Source: CAMFLJ01 sp965279255
GTDB taxonomy: Bacteria > Actinomycetota > Acidimicrobiia > Acidimicrobiales > Acidimicrobilacustridaceae
NCBI GenBank assembly: GCA_965279255.1
Contig: OZ257146.1
Coordinates: 3,348,001 to 3,412,000 of the forward strand
Length of the DNA stretch: 64,000 nt
Reading direction: 5' to 3'
A model generated the notes under the pieces. The model was given only the letters and a program-made list of their open reading frames with translations, did not search any database and was not told the origin of the DNA. Below are positions 53,162 through 61,417 of this stretch, one piece after another; positions within the stretch are counted from its first letter, which is position 1, and each line of letters opens with the position of its first letter. The translations under genes were made by a program, and so were the position numbers.

Positions 53162-53508
53162 CTCAGACGCTCGTCGCTGAGGTCGGCCAACAGGCTCTGG
53201 GTGTCGCTCAAGGTGCTGATGAGCAGCTGCCGGGCCGAGGCCAGCAGGTCGGCCATCAGCGCGCTGCGCACCGAGTAGAAGACCTGGCTGCCCTCCTTGC
53301 GGGCGACGACCAGGTTCGCCCGGCGCAGCACGCCGAGCTGCTGGGAGAGGTGCGAGGACTCGAGGCCGACGAGGGGCTGGAGCTCGCCGACCGAGCGCTC
53401 GCCCTGCACCAGCTGTTCGAGGATGCGGATGCGGCCGGGGTTCCCGAGGGCGCGGAACAGGTCGGCCTTCAGCTCGCTGATGGGAAGGGCGACGTCGGCG
53501 CTGGTCAC
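53158..53508 (-). CDS. ArsR-family regulator
   Basis: The 116-aa winged-helix protein has FRALGNPGRIRILEQLVQGERSVGELQPLVGLESSHLSQQLGVLRRANLV, a typical ArsR/SmtB reading head. It lacks the metal-binding Cys box (ELCVCDL), so it probably senses something other than arsenic. Its GTG start lies inside an 8-bp-arm inverted repeat, and GATAAA stands 8 bases before the GTG. Both a leaderless mRNA and tight autorepression are therefore expected. Confidence 0.88.
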   Translation of the reverse strand: MTSADVALPISELKADLFRALGNPGRIRILEQLVQGERSVGELQPLVGLESSHLSQQLGVLRRANLVVARKEGSQVFYSVRSALMADLLASARQLLISTLSDTQSLLADLSDERLR

Positions 53509-53528
53509 CTGACGACTTTATCAGGTGA
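53505..53528 (-). promoter_or_regulatory. ArsR operator overlapping -10 box and start codon
   Basis: TCACCTGA-CGACTTTA-TCAGGTGA has perfect 8-bp arms. On the minus strand GATAAA (53522-53517) is a good -10 box and GTG (53508-53506) is the start, so a bound dimer would hide both. Confidence 0.7.
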
Positions 53529-53550
53529 TCGACGGATCAGATCCTCAGGA

Positions 53551-54015
53551 TCAGCCCACGCCGAGGATCTCGATGACCTTCTGGAGGCGCTCGGCGTGCT
53601 TGGTCTCCTCACGGCCGTTGAGCAGCAGGAGGCGCTGGACCTCGGGGTCGGGCTCGGCGTCGGCCCACTTCTGGTAGCCGGCGTCGCCCTTCATCTCGCC
53701 CTCGGCGATGGCCGGGAACAGGGCGGGGTCGATGGTGTCGGGCAGGCCGTTCACCTCGAACCGCTCGACGACCTGGTCGGGGTCGAGCTCGGTGCCGGTC
53801 TTGATGGCGATGGCCCGCTGGATGCGCCGGGCGTGGCCCATCTCCTCGCGGCCGTTGCGGCGCAGGAGCTCGGCGGCCTCGTCGTTGCCGATGCGGTCGG
53901 CCATGAGCAGGTAGAAGTCCTCGCCCGTGGCCTCGACCCTGACCAGCAGCTCCATGGTCTCGACGTCGAGCACCTCGGCCTCGTTGAGCAGTTGGTTCGC
54001 GGTGAAGAAGTCCAT
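53551..54015 (-). CDS. Ferritin-like (rubrerythrin-type) protein
   Basis: The 154-aa protein has a four-helix ferritin-like pattern with repeated helix motifs: EATGEDFY, NGREEMGHARR, EGEMKGD and NGREETKHAERL. The two NGREExxHAxR elements look like an internal duplication and supply diiron Glu and His ligands. It may store iron or reduce peroxide; no rubredoxin domain is present. GACACT lies five bases before the ATG and no Shine-Dalgarno is seen. Confidence 0.82.
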   Translation of the reverse strand: MDFFTANQLLNEAEVLDVETMELLVRVEATGEDFYLLMADRIGNDEAAELLRRNGREEMGHARRIQRAIAIKTGTELDPDQVVERFEVNGLPDTIDPALFPAIAEGEMKGDAGYQKWADAEPDPEVQRLLLLNGREETKHAERLQKVIEILGVG

Positions 54016-54047
54016 GCCGCAGTGTCGCAGGACACAGCGAAGCGTGC

Positions 54048-54623
54048 TCAGCCCAGGGCGGCGGTGAAGGCGGCGGCGGCCTCGGCCCAGGTGCGGTCGA
54101 GGTCGGAGTCGGGCGGGTAGCGGCCGTCGAGCTCGAGGGTGACCATGCCGTGGGCGGCCGACCAGACCACCTGGGCCAGGTAGGCCTCGCCCATCACGAG
54201 CAGGAACGGCTCGCCCGCCCAGTCCTCCAGGCCCTCGACCAGCTCGTCGCGGCGCAGCTCGCCGACGGTCGCCAGCCGGTAGAGGTTGGGGTGCTCGAGG
54301 CCCATGCGGCGGTAGGTGTCGAGCAGCGGTGCCACGGCCCGGGCCGGGGTGAGCCCTTCGATGGCTGCCCACAGCTCGCCGCCCAGCTCGACGAGGGCCT
54401 CCTCGATCAGCACCAGCTCGATGGCTGCTTTGCCGGCGAAGTGCTTGTAGATCGACGGTGCCTTCATCGAGAGCTCGTCGCCGATGCGACGCATGGTCAG
54501 CGCCTCCGGCCCCTCCTCCTCCAGCAGGCGCCGGGCCGCGGCCACGATCTCGGTGGCACGCGGCGCGAGCGGCCGGGGGGCGGGGGCCGGACGGCCGACG
54601 GCGATGCGGGCCGATGAGCTCAC
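54048..54623 (-). CDS. TetR-family regulator (WHG-type C-terminus)
   Basis: The 191-aa protein has the TetR reading head (LTMRRIGDELSMKAPSIYKHFAGKAAI, residues about 42-68). Its C-terminal domain contains VVWSAAHGMVTLEL, typical of the WHG-type TetR group. It overlaps the DUF385 gene by 4 bp and is co-transcribed with it from a promoter that holds two identical palindromes, most likely its own operators. Confidence 0.9.
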   Translation of the reverse strand: MSSSARIAVGRPAPAPRPLAPRATEIVAAARRLLEEEGPEALTMRRIGDELSMKAPSIYKHFAGKAAIELVLIEEALVELGGELWAAIEGLTPARAVAPLLDTYRRMGLEHPNLYRLATVGELRRDELVEGLEDWAGEPFLLVMGEAYLAQVVWSAAHGMVTLELDGRYPPDSDLDRTWAEAAAAFTAALG

Positions 54624-55141
54624 GAGGCCTGGCGACCCTGCACGACGAACACCGGATGGCGGTGGGCGACGGCCGCGATCTCGGCGTCGGAGGAGTTGGC
54701 GTCGACACCGTCGAAGAAGGCGCCGACCTCGGCCTTCCAGCGGGCGAGGTAGGCCCGCAGCACCGGCACCTTGTCGGCGTCAGCCACCTCGATGGCGAGC
54801 ATCGGCTGGCGGCGGCGGCCGAGCAGGAGGTCGAGGGCGCCGTCGGCGGCCCGCACGTTGCGCACCCACTCCCCCTCGCCCCGGGCCGAGACCAGGTACT
54901 GACGGCCGTCGAGGTCGAGCAGGTTGACGGGCACCGGACGGGGCTCGCCGCTGCGGCGACCACGCACCTCGAGCACCCGGGAGCCCCAGACGCTCACACC
55001 CATGCGGGTGAGGCGGGCCACCAGGCGGTTCATCACGTTGCGGGTGATCCAGCCCGGCCGGCGGTAGTGGGCGGCGGCAACGCTGTTGGCGGTGTCGGTG
55101 TCGGTGGTGTCGGGAGCGGCGGTGAGGGTGATGGTGTCCAT
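54620..55141 (-). CDS. DUF385/deazaflavin-dependent nitroreductase-family protein
   Basis: The 173-aa protein has the split-barrel DUF385 core (VLEVRGRRSGEPRPVPVNLLDLDGRQYLVSARGEGEWVRNVRAADG), as in the F420-dependent nitroreductase Ddn family. It probably reduces quinones or nitro compounds with F420H2 at the membrane. It is the first gene of an operon with the TetR regulator. CCGGAGGTCACC precedes the ATG. Confidence 0.87.
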   Translation of the reverse strand: MDTITLTAAPDTTDTDTANSVAAAHYRRPGWITRNVMNRLVARLTRMGVSVWGSRVLEVRGRRSGEPRPVPVNLLDLDGRQYLVSARGEGEWVRNVRAADGALDLLLGRRRQPMLAIEVADADKVPVLRAYLARWKAEVGAFFDGVDANSSDAEIAAVAHRHPVFVVQGRQAS

Positions 55142-55173
55142 GGTGACCTCCGGGGATGATGGTAGCCGGTTGG

Positions 55174-55220
55174 GCTAACGCTGTTAGCTTCATCATGGGC
55201 TAACAGCGTTAGCCTGTCAA
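55174..55220 (-). promoter_or_regulatory. TTGACA promoter with two TetR operators
   Basis: On the minus strand TTGACA (55220-55215), a 17-bp spacer and CATGAT (55197-55192) form a good promoter. GCTAAC-NNN-GTTAGC occurs twice: at 55199-55213 inside the spacer, and at 55174-55188 just after the -10 box, 25 bp centre to centre. This is a textbook repressor layout for the TetR gene downstream. Confidence 0.85.
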
Positions 55221-55313
55221 CCCCCTCCCGAATGAGGCCTACACGCGGGGAGCCGGTCGGCACTCCCGCCCGACGCCAGCAGCTGGTACGACAGAGGACG
55301 AAGGAGCGTGCCC

Positions 55314-56090
55314 ATGGGTGATCGACCCCGTCACTGGCGACGGTGGCTGCTGATCGGCGGCGCCGTCGTGGTCGTGCTGTTCGCCGGCGCCGCGGCCTTC
55401 CTCTACTGGCCGCGATCGCCGACGGCGATCACCGAGCAGGACGCGCTGCAGGACTTCCGGGACGACGGCACCACCTCGACCGGTGGCGGCGGCCCGGCGC
55501 CCGGCGTGTACTCCTACGACGCCGACGGCACCGAGAAGATCTCGATGGGCCCGCTGCCCCTCCCCACCCGCGACATCCCGGCGACGGTCACCGACGTCGT
55601 CCGCCCGATCGACCCCGACTGCTGGACCTCGGACCTCAACCTCATGGGCGAGCACACCGAGACCACCACGTGGTGCGCGCCGGCCGACGGCAGCCTCGTC
55701 CTGCGGGGCCAGCACAAGCGCGAGACGGTGCCGGGCTTCCAGGTCGACGCCGTGACCACGTGCGACCCGGGCACCGTCATCGGCGGCCCGGAGGTGCGCT
55801 GCACGCTGGCCATGGACGTGAGCGGGCTGACCCTCACCGTCCAGCTGGTGGGTGTGCCGACCGTCGAGCCCGGCGGCGACGTCGAGGTCGACGGCACATC
55901 GGTCGCCACCCGCCACGTGGTGCTGGCGATGACGGCCACCGGCGACCTGGCCGGCCACTGGATCGAGGAGTACTGGTTCACCGACACCTTCGTGCCGGTG
56001 AAGGTCGTGCGCGACGTGGTGCTCGACGGTCCGGGCCGCTTCGACGAGAAGACCACCCTCACGCTGCGGAGCCTCACCCCTCAGACCTGA
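55314..56090 (+). CDS. Membrane-anchored extracytoplasmic hypothetical protein
   Basis: The 258-aa protein has a basic start, one N-terminal membrane helix (WLLIGGAVVVVLFAGAAAFLYW, residues about 12-33) and an outer domain rich in beta-strands. Four Cys in that domain could form disulfides (CWTSD, TWCAP, TTCDP, RCTLA). I do not recognise it. AAGGAG at 55301 fits the ATG at 55314 better than an in-frame GTG at 55308. The stop codon lies inside a perfect terminator stem. Confidence 0.7.
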   Translation: MGDRPRHWRRWLLIGGAVVVVLFAGAAAFLYWPRSPTAITEQDALQDFRDDGTTSTGGGGPAPGVYSYDADGTEKISMGPLPLPTRDIPATVTDVVRPIDPDCWTSDLNLMGEHTETTTWCAPADGSLVLRGQHKRETVPGFQVDAVTTCDPGTVIGGPEVRCTLAMDVSGLTLTVQLVGVPTVEPGGDVEVDGTSVATRHVVLAMTATGDLAGHWIEEYWFTDTFVPVKVVRDVVLDGPGRFDEKTTLTLRSLTPQT

Positions 56091-56099
56091 GGGGTGAGG
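56072..56099. terminator. Bidirectional terminator overlapping a stop codon
   Basis: CCTCACCCCTCAG and its exact complement form a 13-bp stem with a 2-nt loop; the stop TGA (56088-56090) is part of the second arm. It separates convergent genes at 56090 and 56116. Confidence 0.75.
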
Positions 56100-56115
56100 G
56101 GTCCGTCGGCGTCGG

Positions 56116-57663
56116 TCAGCGCAGCACCGACGACTGCTGCACGACCGTCCGCAGGTTCGCGGCGTCGGCCTCCAGCACCCCACCGGTGCCGACCGAGGCG
56201 TCGAGCGATTCGGTCCACGCGGTGACGAACTGGTCGTGGTCGGTGTGGGCGGCCTGGAGCTGCTCGGTCGTGAACGGCACCGTCGTGCCGAACAGGCCAC
56301 AGAACCGGCTGCCCGTCTGACCCACGCCCGACAGGGTGGCCACGGGGACGTCCACCTGCGGGGTGCGGATGCCACCGAGGCCGATGCCCTGGGCGTCGCG
56401 GACGACGGTGCCGTCCTCGGTCAGCTCGACCTGGGGCATCGACGGCGGCGCCTCGCCGGTGCGCACCCACTGGTCGAGGGCGTGGACCGCGCTCCGGAGC
56501 ACGTACGTGTGCGGCCCGGTGTTGATGCCGGTCGTGCAGGTGATGACGCCGCCGTAGATCGACGACGGCGGGGACTGCATCGCCGCGAAGAGGGCGGCAT
56601 CGGCTGCGCCCGAGCCGTCGTCGCCATCGCCGATGCCGAGGTTGTAGGCGTCGGCGTGGGCCGAGCCCGGCACCTCCCAGCTGCGGAACCGGTCGGAGTC
56701 GGGCTGGCGGGCCCGGCCGTAACCGAGGCGGTCGCCGACCAGGTCGGTCTCGCTCGAGAAGGTCAGCACCGGCACGTCGAGGTCGGTTCGGATGAGGGTC
56801 GGGTCGGGCATCGGCACGTCCGTGGCGAGCGGCGCCCCCACCGCGCCCCGGCTGTGGATCAGGTAGCCGTTGTAGACCCCGGTCGTGGGAGCCACCGCGT
56901 TCACGTACGTCGTGAGCCGGTAGGCCGACTGGGACTCGCCGATGGCGAGCACCCGCTCGGGCTCCAGGGGGCCGAGCAGCGCCCCGGGCTCGGCCCACAC
57001 CGCGGCGCCGGCCTGGCTGTACATGTCGTAGGAGTAGTCGTCACCGGGGTGCAGGAGTGCGAAGTAGCGCTCGGGGTCGGCGTTCTTCAGCGCCAGCGCC
57101 GCCCCCACCGCATTGCCGCCGCCGACGATGCCGACCTGCTGAGCCGACACGCCGACCCAGGCCGCGCCCGACCGGATGAGCTCGACGTGGGCGTAGGTCC
57201 AGTCCGGTGAGGCGTCGAGGCCACCGGAGACGTTGAGCCACTCGACGAAGACCGTGCCGTCGAAGTCGGCTGCGTCGATCGGCCGCCGCACCACGACGCG
57301 GGTCGTGTAGGGCGCCGTCGTTCCCTTGGAGACGGTCCAGTCTCCGTCGCTGGCCAGCGCGCCGTCGGCGACGTAGGCCGACGCGTCGCCGGAGATGAAG
57401 TACTCCTCCTGCTGGTAGCCCACGCTCGCCAGGTCGAAGCCACCCGGCCCGAGCACGGTGGCGCCCTTGCCACCGGTCACGGGGCCCTGCACGGTGGGCA
57501 CGGCCGCGCCGTTCTCGATCGGCGGGCCGACCATGGCGACGACGGTCGTGGCCGGGGTGGAGCTGTCGTCGCTGCCCGAGGAGCAGCCGGCGGCCACAAC
57601 CAGGAGCGCCACCGCCACTGCGGCCGCCGATCGAACCATCCGACGTCGTCGCATCATCGCCAC
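56116..57663 (-). CDS. Lipoprotein of the alpha/beta-hydrolase-domain (PF20091-like) group
   Basis: The 515-aa protein has a lipoprotein signal (LLVVAAGCSSG) and a large alpha/beta-hydrolase-like domain. The nucleophile elbow is GESQSA near residue 245, preceded by PDWTYAHVELIRSGAAWVGVSAQQVG. It is likely a surface-bound esterase or lactonase of unknown substrate. The GTG at 57663 is preceded by GGGGGATC; two ATG codons 6 and 9 bases later are alternatives. Confidence 0.8.
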   Translation of the reverse strand: MAMMRRRRMVRSAAAVAVALLVVAAGCSSGSDDSSTPATTVVAMVGPPIENGAAVPTVQGPVTGGKGATVLGPGGFDLASVGYQQEEYFISGDASAYVADGALASDGDWTVSKGTTAPYTTRVVVRRPIDAADFDGTVFVEWLNVSGGLDASPDWTYAHVELIRSGAAWVGVSAQQVGIVGGGNAVGAALALKNADPERYFALLHPGDDYSYDMYSQAGAAVWAEPGALLGPLEPERVLAIGESQSAYRLTTYVNAVAPTTGVYNGYLIHSRGAVGAPLATDVPMPDPTLIRTDLDVPVLTFSSETDLVGDRLGYGRARQPDSDRFRSWEVPGSAHADAYNLGIGDGDDGSGAADAALFAAMQSPPSSIYGGVITCTTGINTGPHTYVLRSAVHALDQWVRTGEAPPSMPQVELTEDGTVVRDAQGIGLGGIRTPQVDVPVATLSGVGQTGSRFCGLFGTTVPFTTEQLQAAHTDHDQFVTAWTESLDASVGTGGVLEADAANLRTVVQQSSVLR

Positions 57664-57725
57664 TGGATCCCCCGATCCCTGACACCCCCCGGTGCCGAGG
57701 GCCGGAATCCTGCCAGGACGCGGGA

Positions 57726-57756
57726 CCGCCGTGTCGGGTCGTGCCCGACACGGCGG
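57726..57756 (-). terminator. Terminator of the small membrane-protein gene
   Basis: A perfect 13-bp stem CCGCCGTGTCGGG/CCCGACACGGCGG with loop TCGTG lies 33 bp beyond the stop of the minus-strand gene at 57789 and upstream of the lipoprotein gene. Confidence 0.78.
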
Positions 57757-57788
57757 CCTCAGGGGGTCTGTGTTGGTGCAGGAGGAGC

Positions 57789-58391
57789 TCAGCCCTCGGC
57801 GACGAGGACCTTCTTCTCCTTGTCGGTGGTGAAGGCGTGGATGAAGCCTGCGATGGAGGCCAGGAACAGCACGCCGGCCACGAGGAAGCAGACCAGGGCG
57901 GCCTGACCGGCCCGCTCACCGAAGATGCTGAAGCCGTAGGAGGTCAGCAGCAGGCCTCGCAGGGTCTCGCCCCGGAAGAGGGTCTGGACCTTGCCGTCGA
58001 GCGCCTTGGCCGTGGCGGCCAGCTCGGCGTTGTTCGGATCGGCCTTGGCGGCGGTCGCCGCTGTACGCGAGTCGTTGGACGTCTGCGAGTAGGTCTTCCC
58101 GTCGTTGATCTCCGACAGGTGCAGAGCGATGTAGTCGTTGGCGTAGCACTCGGCCTGCGCACCGGTGACGAGCTGCTCGCCGGCGTAGGTGACCAGGCAG
58201 GTGTTGGCCTTCTCCTCGTCGGTGAGGCCGGCCTCCGGCGTGAAGACGATCTGCTGAGCGGTGAGCTGGTCGTGCACGTAGTTCTTGGCGAAGTTCGCCT
58301 GGTTCTGGAGCACGAGGCCCAGCACGAGGATCAGGGCGGCGACCAGTAGGCCTCCGACGCTGAAGACGATGTCGAGTGTTCGACGCTTCAT
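57789..58391 (-). CDS. Two-helix membrane protein, unknown function
   Basis: The 200-aa protein has an N-terminal helix (IVFSVGGLLVAALILVLGLV, residues about 9-28) and a C-terminal helix (AALVCFLVAGVLFLASIAGF, about 164-183). About 130 residues between them would lie outside the membrane, with two Cys (TCLVTY and AECYAND) that could pair. I do not recognise the family. GGGAGGAG is close upstream of the ATG. Confidence 0.72.
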   Translation of the reverse strand: MKRRTLDIVFSVGGLLVAALILVLGLVLQNQANFAKNYVHDQLTAQQIVFTPEAGLTDEEKANTCLVTYAGEQLVTGAQAECYANDYIALHLSEINDGKTYSQTSNDSRTAATAAKADPNNAELAATAKALDGKVQTLFRGETLRGLLLTSYGFSIFGERAGQAALVCFLVAGVLFLASIAGFIHAFTTDKEKKVLVAEG

Positions 58392-58552
58392 TGCGTTTTC
58401 TCCTCCCGTCCCGGGCGGTCTCCGGGACTGAGGTCAAGTGGAACAGGCTTCCTCGCCGAGCGATGGTGCCGAACTGCCCTGATCCGGCCCCCATAGGGCT
58501 TCTTGTTCATGCACATCGCAAGCGATCCCGGGCACCGGACGGGCCCTCGCCG

Positions 58553-58558
58553 TACGCT
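58553..58558 (+). promoter_or_regulatory. -10 box of a likely leaderless promoter
   Basis: TACGCT fits TANNNT and lies exactly six bases before the ATG at 58565, with no Shine-Dalgarno. Confidence 0.6.
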
Positions 58559-58564
58559 CCGGCC

Positions 58565-59542
58565 ATGTCCGAGCTCTTCGTGCGCCGTGTGGTCACCGGG
58601 TTCGACGCCACCGGCGCCGAGGTCTTCACCCACGACGGCCAGGCCCCGAACACCATCGACGCCGGCCCGGTCGGGGTGAGCGAGCTGCTCTGGACCGACG
58701 GTTCCGGCCTCCACATCGCCGACGACCCCGACCGCACCACGCCGGGGTTCCCCCTCGAGCCGCCGGCGGGTGGCCTCAGCGTGCGGGTGATCCGCATGCC
58801 CGGCATCCCACCCGGCACCGAGCCCGACGAGACCTGGCTGCGGGTCGACGGCGACGACCCCGACGTGCCCGGGATGCACGCCACCGACACCCTCGACCTG
58901 ATGGTGGTGCTGGAAGGGTCGGTCGTGCTCGGCCTCGACGACGGCGAGCGCACCGTGTCCGCGGGTGAGTACGTGATCCAGCGCGGCACCCGGCACCGCT
59001 GGCGCCCCGCCGACCACCGGGGCTGGACCTACATGGTCGCCATGCTGCGGCCGGTGGCCGACCGGACCGACGGTGCGTTGCCCGACGGCATCCGGCCCCC
59101 TACCGCGGGCGACTCCCCCGTGCGCCGGGTCGTCACCGGCGAGGTCCCGCTCGACGGCGGCGCGGTGACCTCGGTCGGCAGCGCCTTCTCGACCCTCACC
59201 GACCTGTGGCTCACGGGCGGACCGCTGCGCTCGGTCGACCAGGGCGGCGACATCGACGGTGGCTGGGCCCTCGAGCCGGTCGAGGGCGGCGTGTCGTTCC
59301 GGCTCGTCGAGCTCTCCCCCGAGATGCCGCTGGTCGACGAGCTGTGGCACACCACCGCCACCGTCGACGTCGACGTGATCGTGTCGGGCCGGGTGCGTCT
59401 CGACCTGCCGGGCGACGTGAGCACCGAGCTCAGCCCCGGCGACGTCGTCGTGCAGCGGGGCACCAACCACCGCTGGATCGCCCTCGGCGACGAGCCGCTG
59501 CGGATGGCGACCGTCATGATCGACGCCGAGGCCGAGGGGTGA
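58565..59542 (+). CDS. Tandem-cupin protein
   Basis: The 325-aa protein consists of two similar halves. Each begins VRRVVTG (residues 6-12 and about 185-191) and contains a cupin strand set (LMVVLEGSVVLGLDDGERTVSAGEYVIQRGTRHRW; VDVIVSGRVRLDLPGDVSTELSPGDVVVQRGTNHRW). The metal His are fewer than in classical dioxygenases, so a binding or isomerase role is equally possible. Its stop overlaps the GTG of a LigB-type dioxygenase, which suggests a shared aromatic pathway. Confidence 0.83.
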   Translation: MSELFVRRVVTGFDATGAEVFTHDGQAPNTIDAGPVGVSELLWTDGSGLHIADDPDRTTPGFPLEPPAGGLSVRVIRMPGIPPGTEPDETWLRVDGDDPDVPGMHATDTLDLMVVLEGSVVLGLDDGERTVSAGEYVIQRGTRHRWRPADHRGWTYMVAMLRPVADRTDGALPDGIRPPTAGDSPVRRVVTGEVPLDGGAVTSVGSAFSTLTDLWLTGGPLRSVDQGGDIDGGWALEPVEGGVSFRLVELSPEMPLVDELWHTTATVDVDVIVSGRVRLDLPGDVSTELSPGDVVVQRGTNHRWIALGDEPLRMATVMIDAEAEG

Positions 59543-60327
59543 GCGCCGACGATCAGGTGATGCCCGCGGTCTTCATCGGGCACGGAAGCCCGATGAACGC
59601 CCTGGAGCCGAACCGGTACACCGAGGCGTGGAAGGGCTTCGGCGCGTCGATCCCCCGACCGCGGGCGATCCTCGCCGTGTCGGCGCACTGGTTCATCAAC
59701 GCCACGGCCGTCACCGCCCAGGCGCAACCGCCCACGATCCACGACTTCTACGGGTTCCCCGAGGAGCTCTTCGCCGTCGAGTACCCCGCGCCGGGCGACC
59801 CCGCCTTCGCCCAGGAGGTCGCCGACACGGTCGCCCCGACCTGGGTCGGGCTCGACCGCGACAGCTGGGGCATCGACCACGGCACCTGGTCGGTGCTGGT
59901 GCACCTGTGGCCCGAGGCCGACGTGCCCGTGGTGCAGCTCTCGGTGCACGCGGCCGAGACCATCGAGCATCACGTCGCCCTCGGTGCGGCGCTCGAGCCG
60001 CTGCGCCGCCGCGGCGTGCTGATCGTGGCCAGTGGCAACGTCGTGCACAACCTCGGGCGCATCCAGTGGGGCGACCCCGAGGGAGGCGCCGACTGGGCCC
60101 ACCGCTTCGACGACGCCGCGCGCGAGGTCATGCTCACCGACCCGGCGTCGATCGGCTCGCTCGTCGACCACCCCGACTACGCGGCGGCGGTGCCCACGCC
60201 CGACCACTTCCTGCCGCTGGCCTACGTGGCCGGCCTGTCGGCGGCGGCGGGCGAAACGCCGCGCACCCTCATCGACGGCTACGCCTACGGCTCGCTGTCG
60301 ATGACCGCCTACGTCGTCGGCGGCTGA
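59539..60327 (+). CDS. LigB/DODA-type extradiol ring-cleavage dioxygenase
   Basis: The 262-aa protein matches the YgiD/4,5-DOPA dioxygenase branch of the LigB family. Metal His occur in FIGHGSPMN and LAVSAHWF, and further active-site His in IDHGTW and GNVVHNLG; it ends with a typical LIDGYAYGSLSMTAY. It would open catechol-type rings with Fe or Zn. GTG at 59539 overlaps the cupin stop (GTGA), and GAGGGG precedes it. Confidence 0.9.
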   Translation: MSADDQVMPAVFIGHGSPMNALEPNRYTEAWKGFGASIPRPRAILAVSAHWFINATAVTAQAQPPTIHDFYGFPEELFAVEYPAPGDPAFAQEVADTVAPTWVGLDRDSWGIDHGTWSVLVHLWPEADVPVVQLSVHAAETIEHHVALGAALEPLRRRGVLIVASGNVVHNLGRIQWGDPEGGADWAHRFDDAAREVMLTDPASIGSLVDHPDYAAAVPTPDHFLPLAYVAGLSAAAGETPRTLIDGYAYGSLSMTAYVVGG

Positions 60328-60373
60328 GCCCCGCCCACGCGGGCCCGCCACCGGTCGGGCGGCGCGGGTCGGG

Positions 60374-61417
60374 TCAGCCGGTCGGGCACCTCGACGCCCA
60401 GTCCTGGGTGGTCGTGAGCTCGGCGGCGCCGACCTCGGCGGGCACCGGGGTGGGTGCACCTTCCTCGAGCCAGGTGATGAGGGTCTGGATGGGCGGCGCG
60501 AGCTCTGGGGGGGATTCGGCGAGCATGGTGCGCAGGTAGGGCAGCGCGTCGACCCTGATCATTCCGGTCGAGGCGTCGACGGACCCCGAGCTCCGGAACG
60601 CCTCGATGGCATCGCACCAGCCGGCCGGCCCGGGCTTGGTCACCGGGGTGGTCGGCTCGGATGTCAGGCCGGACACAACGCGGGTCCGGTTCTCGTCGAT
60701 GAACCTCTCCCACTCCTCGCGGGTGACGAGACGGACGTTCTTCATCGCCTGCACGAGCGCCGGAGCCTCGCCGCTCGGGTTGCAGGCGCTTGCCCCACCC
60801 GAGTCCTGGGCGAGCGTGGTGGAGATGCCGTCGCCGTACCAACGGACCATCGCCTGACCGTCGCCTGCGACGACCACTCCATCTGGAGCGGCCGTGTCGA
60901 CGTTGCTCGACATGAAGCAGACGATGGTGATCTCGCCGAATCCCAGGACCTCGGAGACCCGTGCGTCGAACCCGGAGTCCTGTGCCTGCTGGGCGACCGC
61001 TCGGGCGTCGGCGTATCCAGAGTTCGAGGTCAGGCTGGTGTGGAGCTGGACCTGTCCGAGGGTGGGGTCGTCGTAGATGAAGGTGCCCTGATCCTCGAAC
61101 GGCGGGTCCTCGGGGAAGATCACCTGGAGGTCGGCGGCGTCGGCGGGCGGCAGGGCGTAGAGGGCGCCTGTGCCGGCGACCACCGGGGCGGTCGAGTCGG
61201 ATCGGTCCGAGACGAACCACACGAGCCCGGCGAGCCCCGCGATGAAGAGGGCCATGGCGGCGACCAACACCGCTCTGCCCGAGCCGGCGCGGCGCGGCAG
61301 CGGACCTGGAGGAGGCGCCGCCCCCTCGGGTGCCGAGCGGGTCGTCACCTCCTCCAGGCCGATGGGCTCCGCCGCCGAATCGGTGAGGGCTCGCAGCTGA
61401 TCAGCGAGATCAGTCAT
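60374..61417 (-). CDS. Membrane-anchored sigma-factor partner (module 2)
   Basis: The 347-aa protein has a short cytoplasmic N-terminus starting with an ADQLRALTDSAAE helix and one membrane helix (AVLVAAMALFIAGLAGLVWF, about residues 49-68). An extracytoplasmic part contains a few Cys (IVCFMSS, SACNPSG, GWCDAIE). Its 8-bp overlap with the sigma gene and its topology mirror the protein at 37733, but the C-terminal thioredoxin domain is absent. An anti-sigma role is inferred; no HxxxCxxC zinc motif is present. Confidence 0.72.
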   Translation of the reverse strand: MTDLADQLRALTDSAAEPIGLEEVTTRSAPEGAAPPPGPLPRRAGSGRAVLVAAMALFIAGLAGLVWFVSDRSDSTAPVVAGTGALYALPPADAADLQVIFPEDPPFEDQGTFIYDDPTLGQVQLHTSLTSNSGYADARAVAQQAQDSGFDARVSEVLGFGEITIVCFMSSNVDTAAPDGVVVAGDGQAMVRWYGDGISTTLAQDSGGASACNPSGEAPALVQAMKNVRLVTREEWERFIDENRTRVVSGLTSEPTTPVTKPGPAGWCDAIEAFRSSGSVDASTGMIRVDALPYLRTMLAESPPELAPPIQTLITWLEEGAPTPVPAEVGAAELTTTQDWASRCPTG

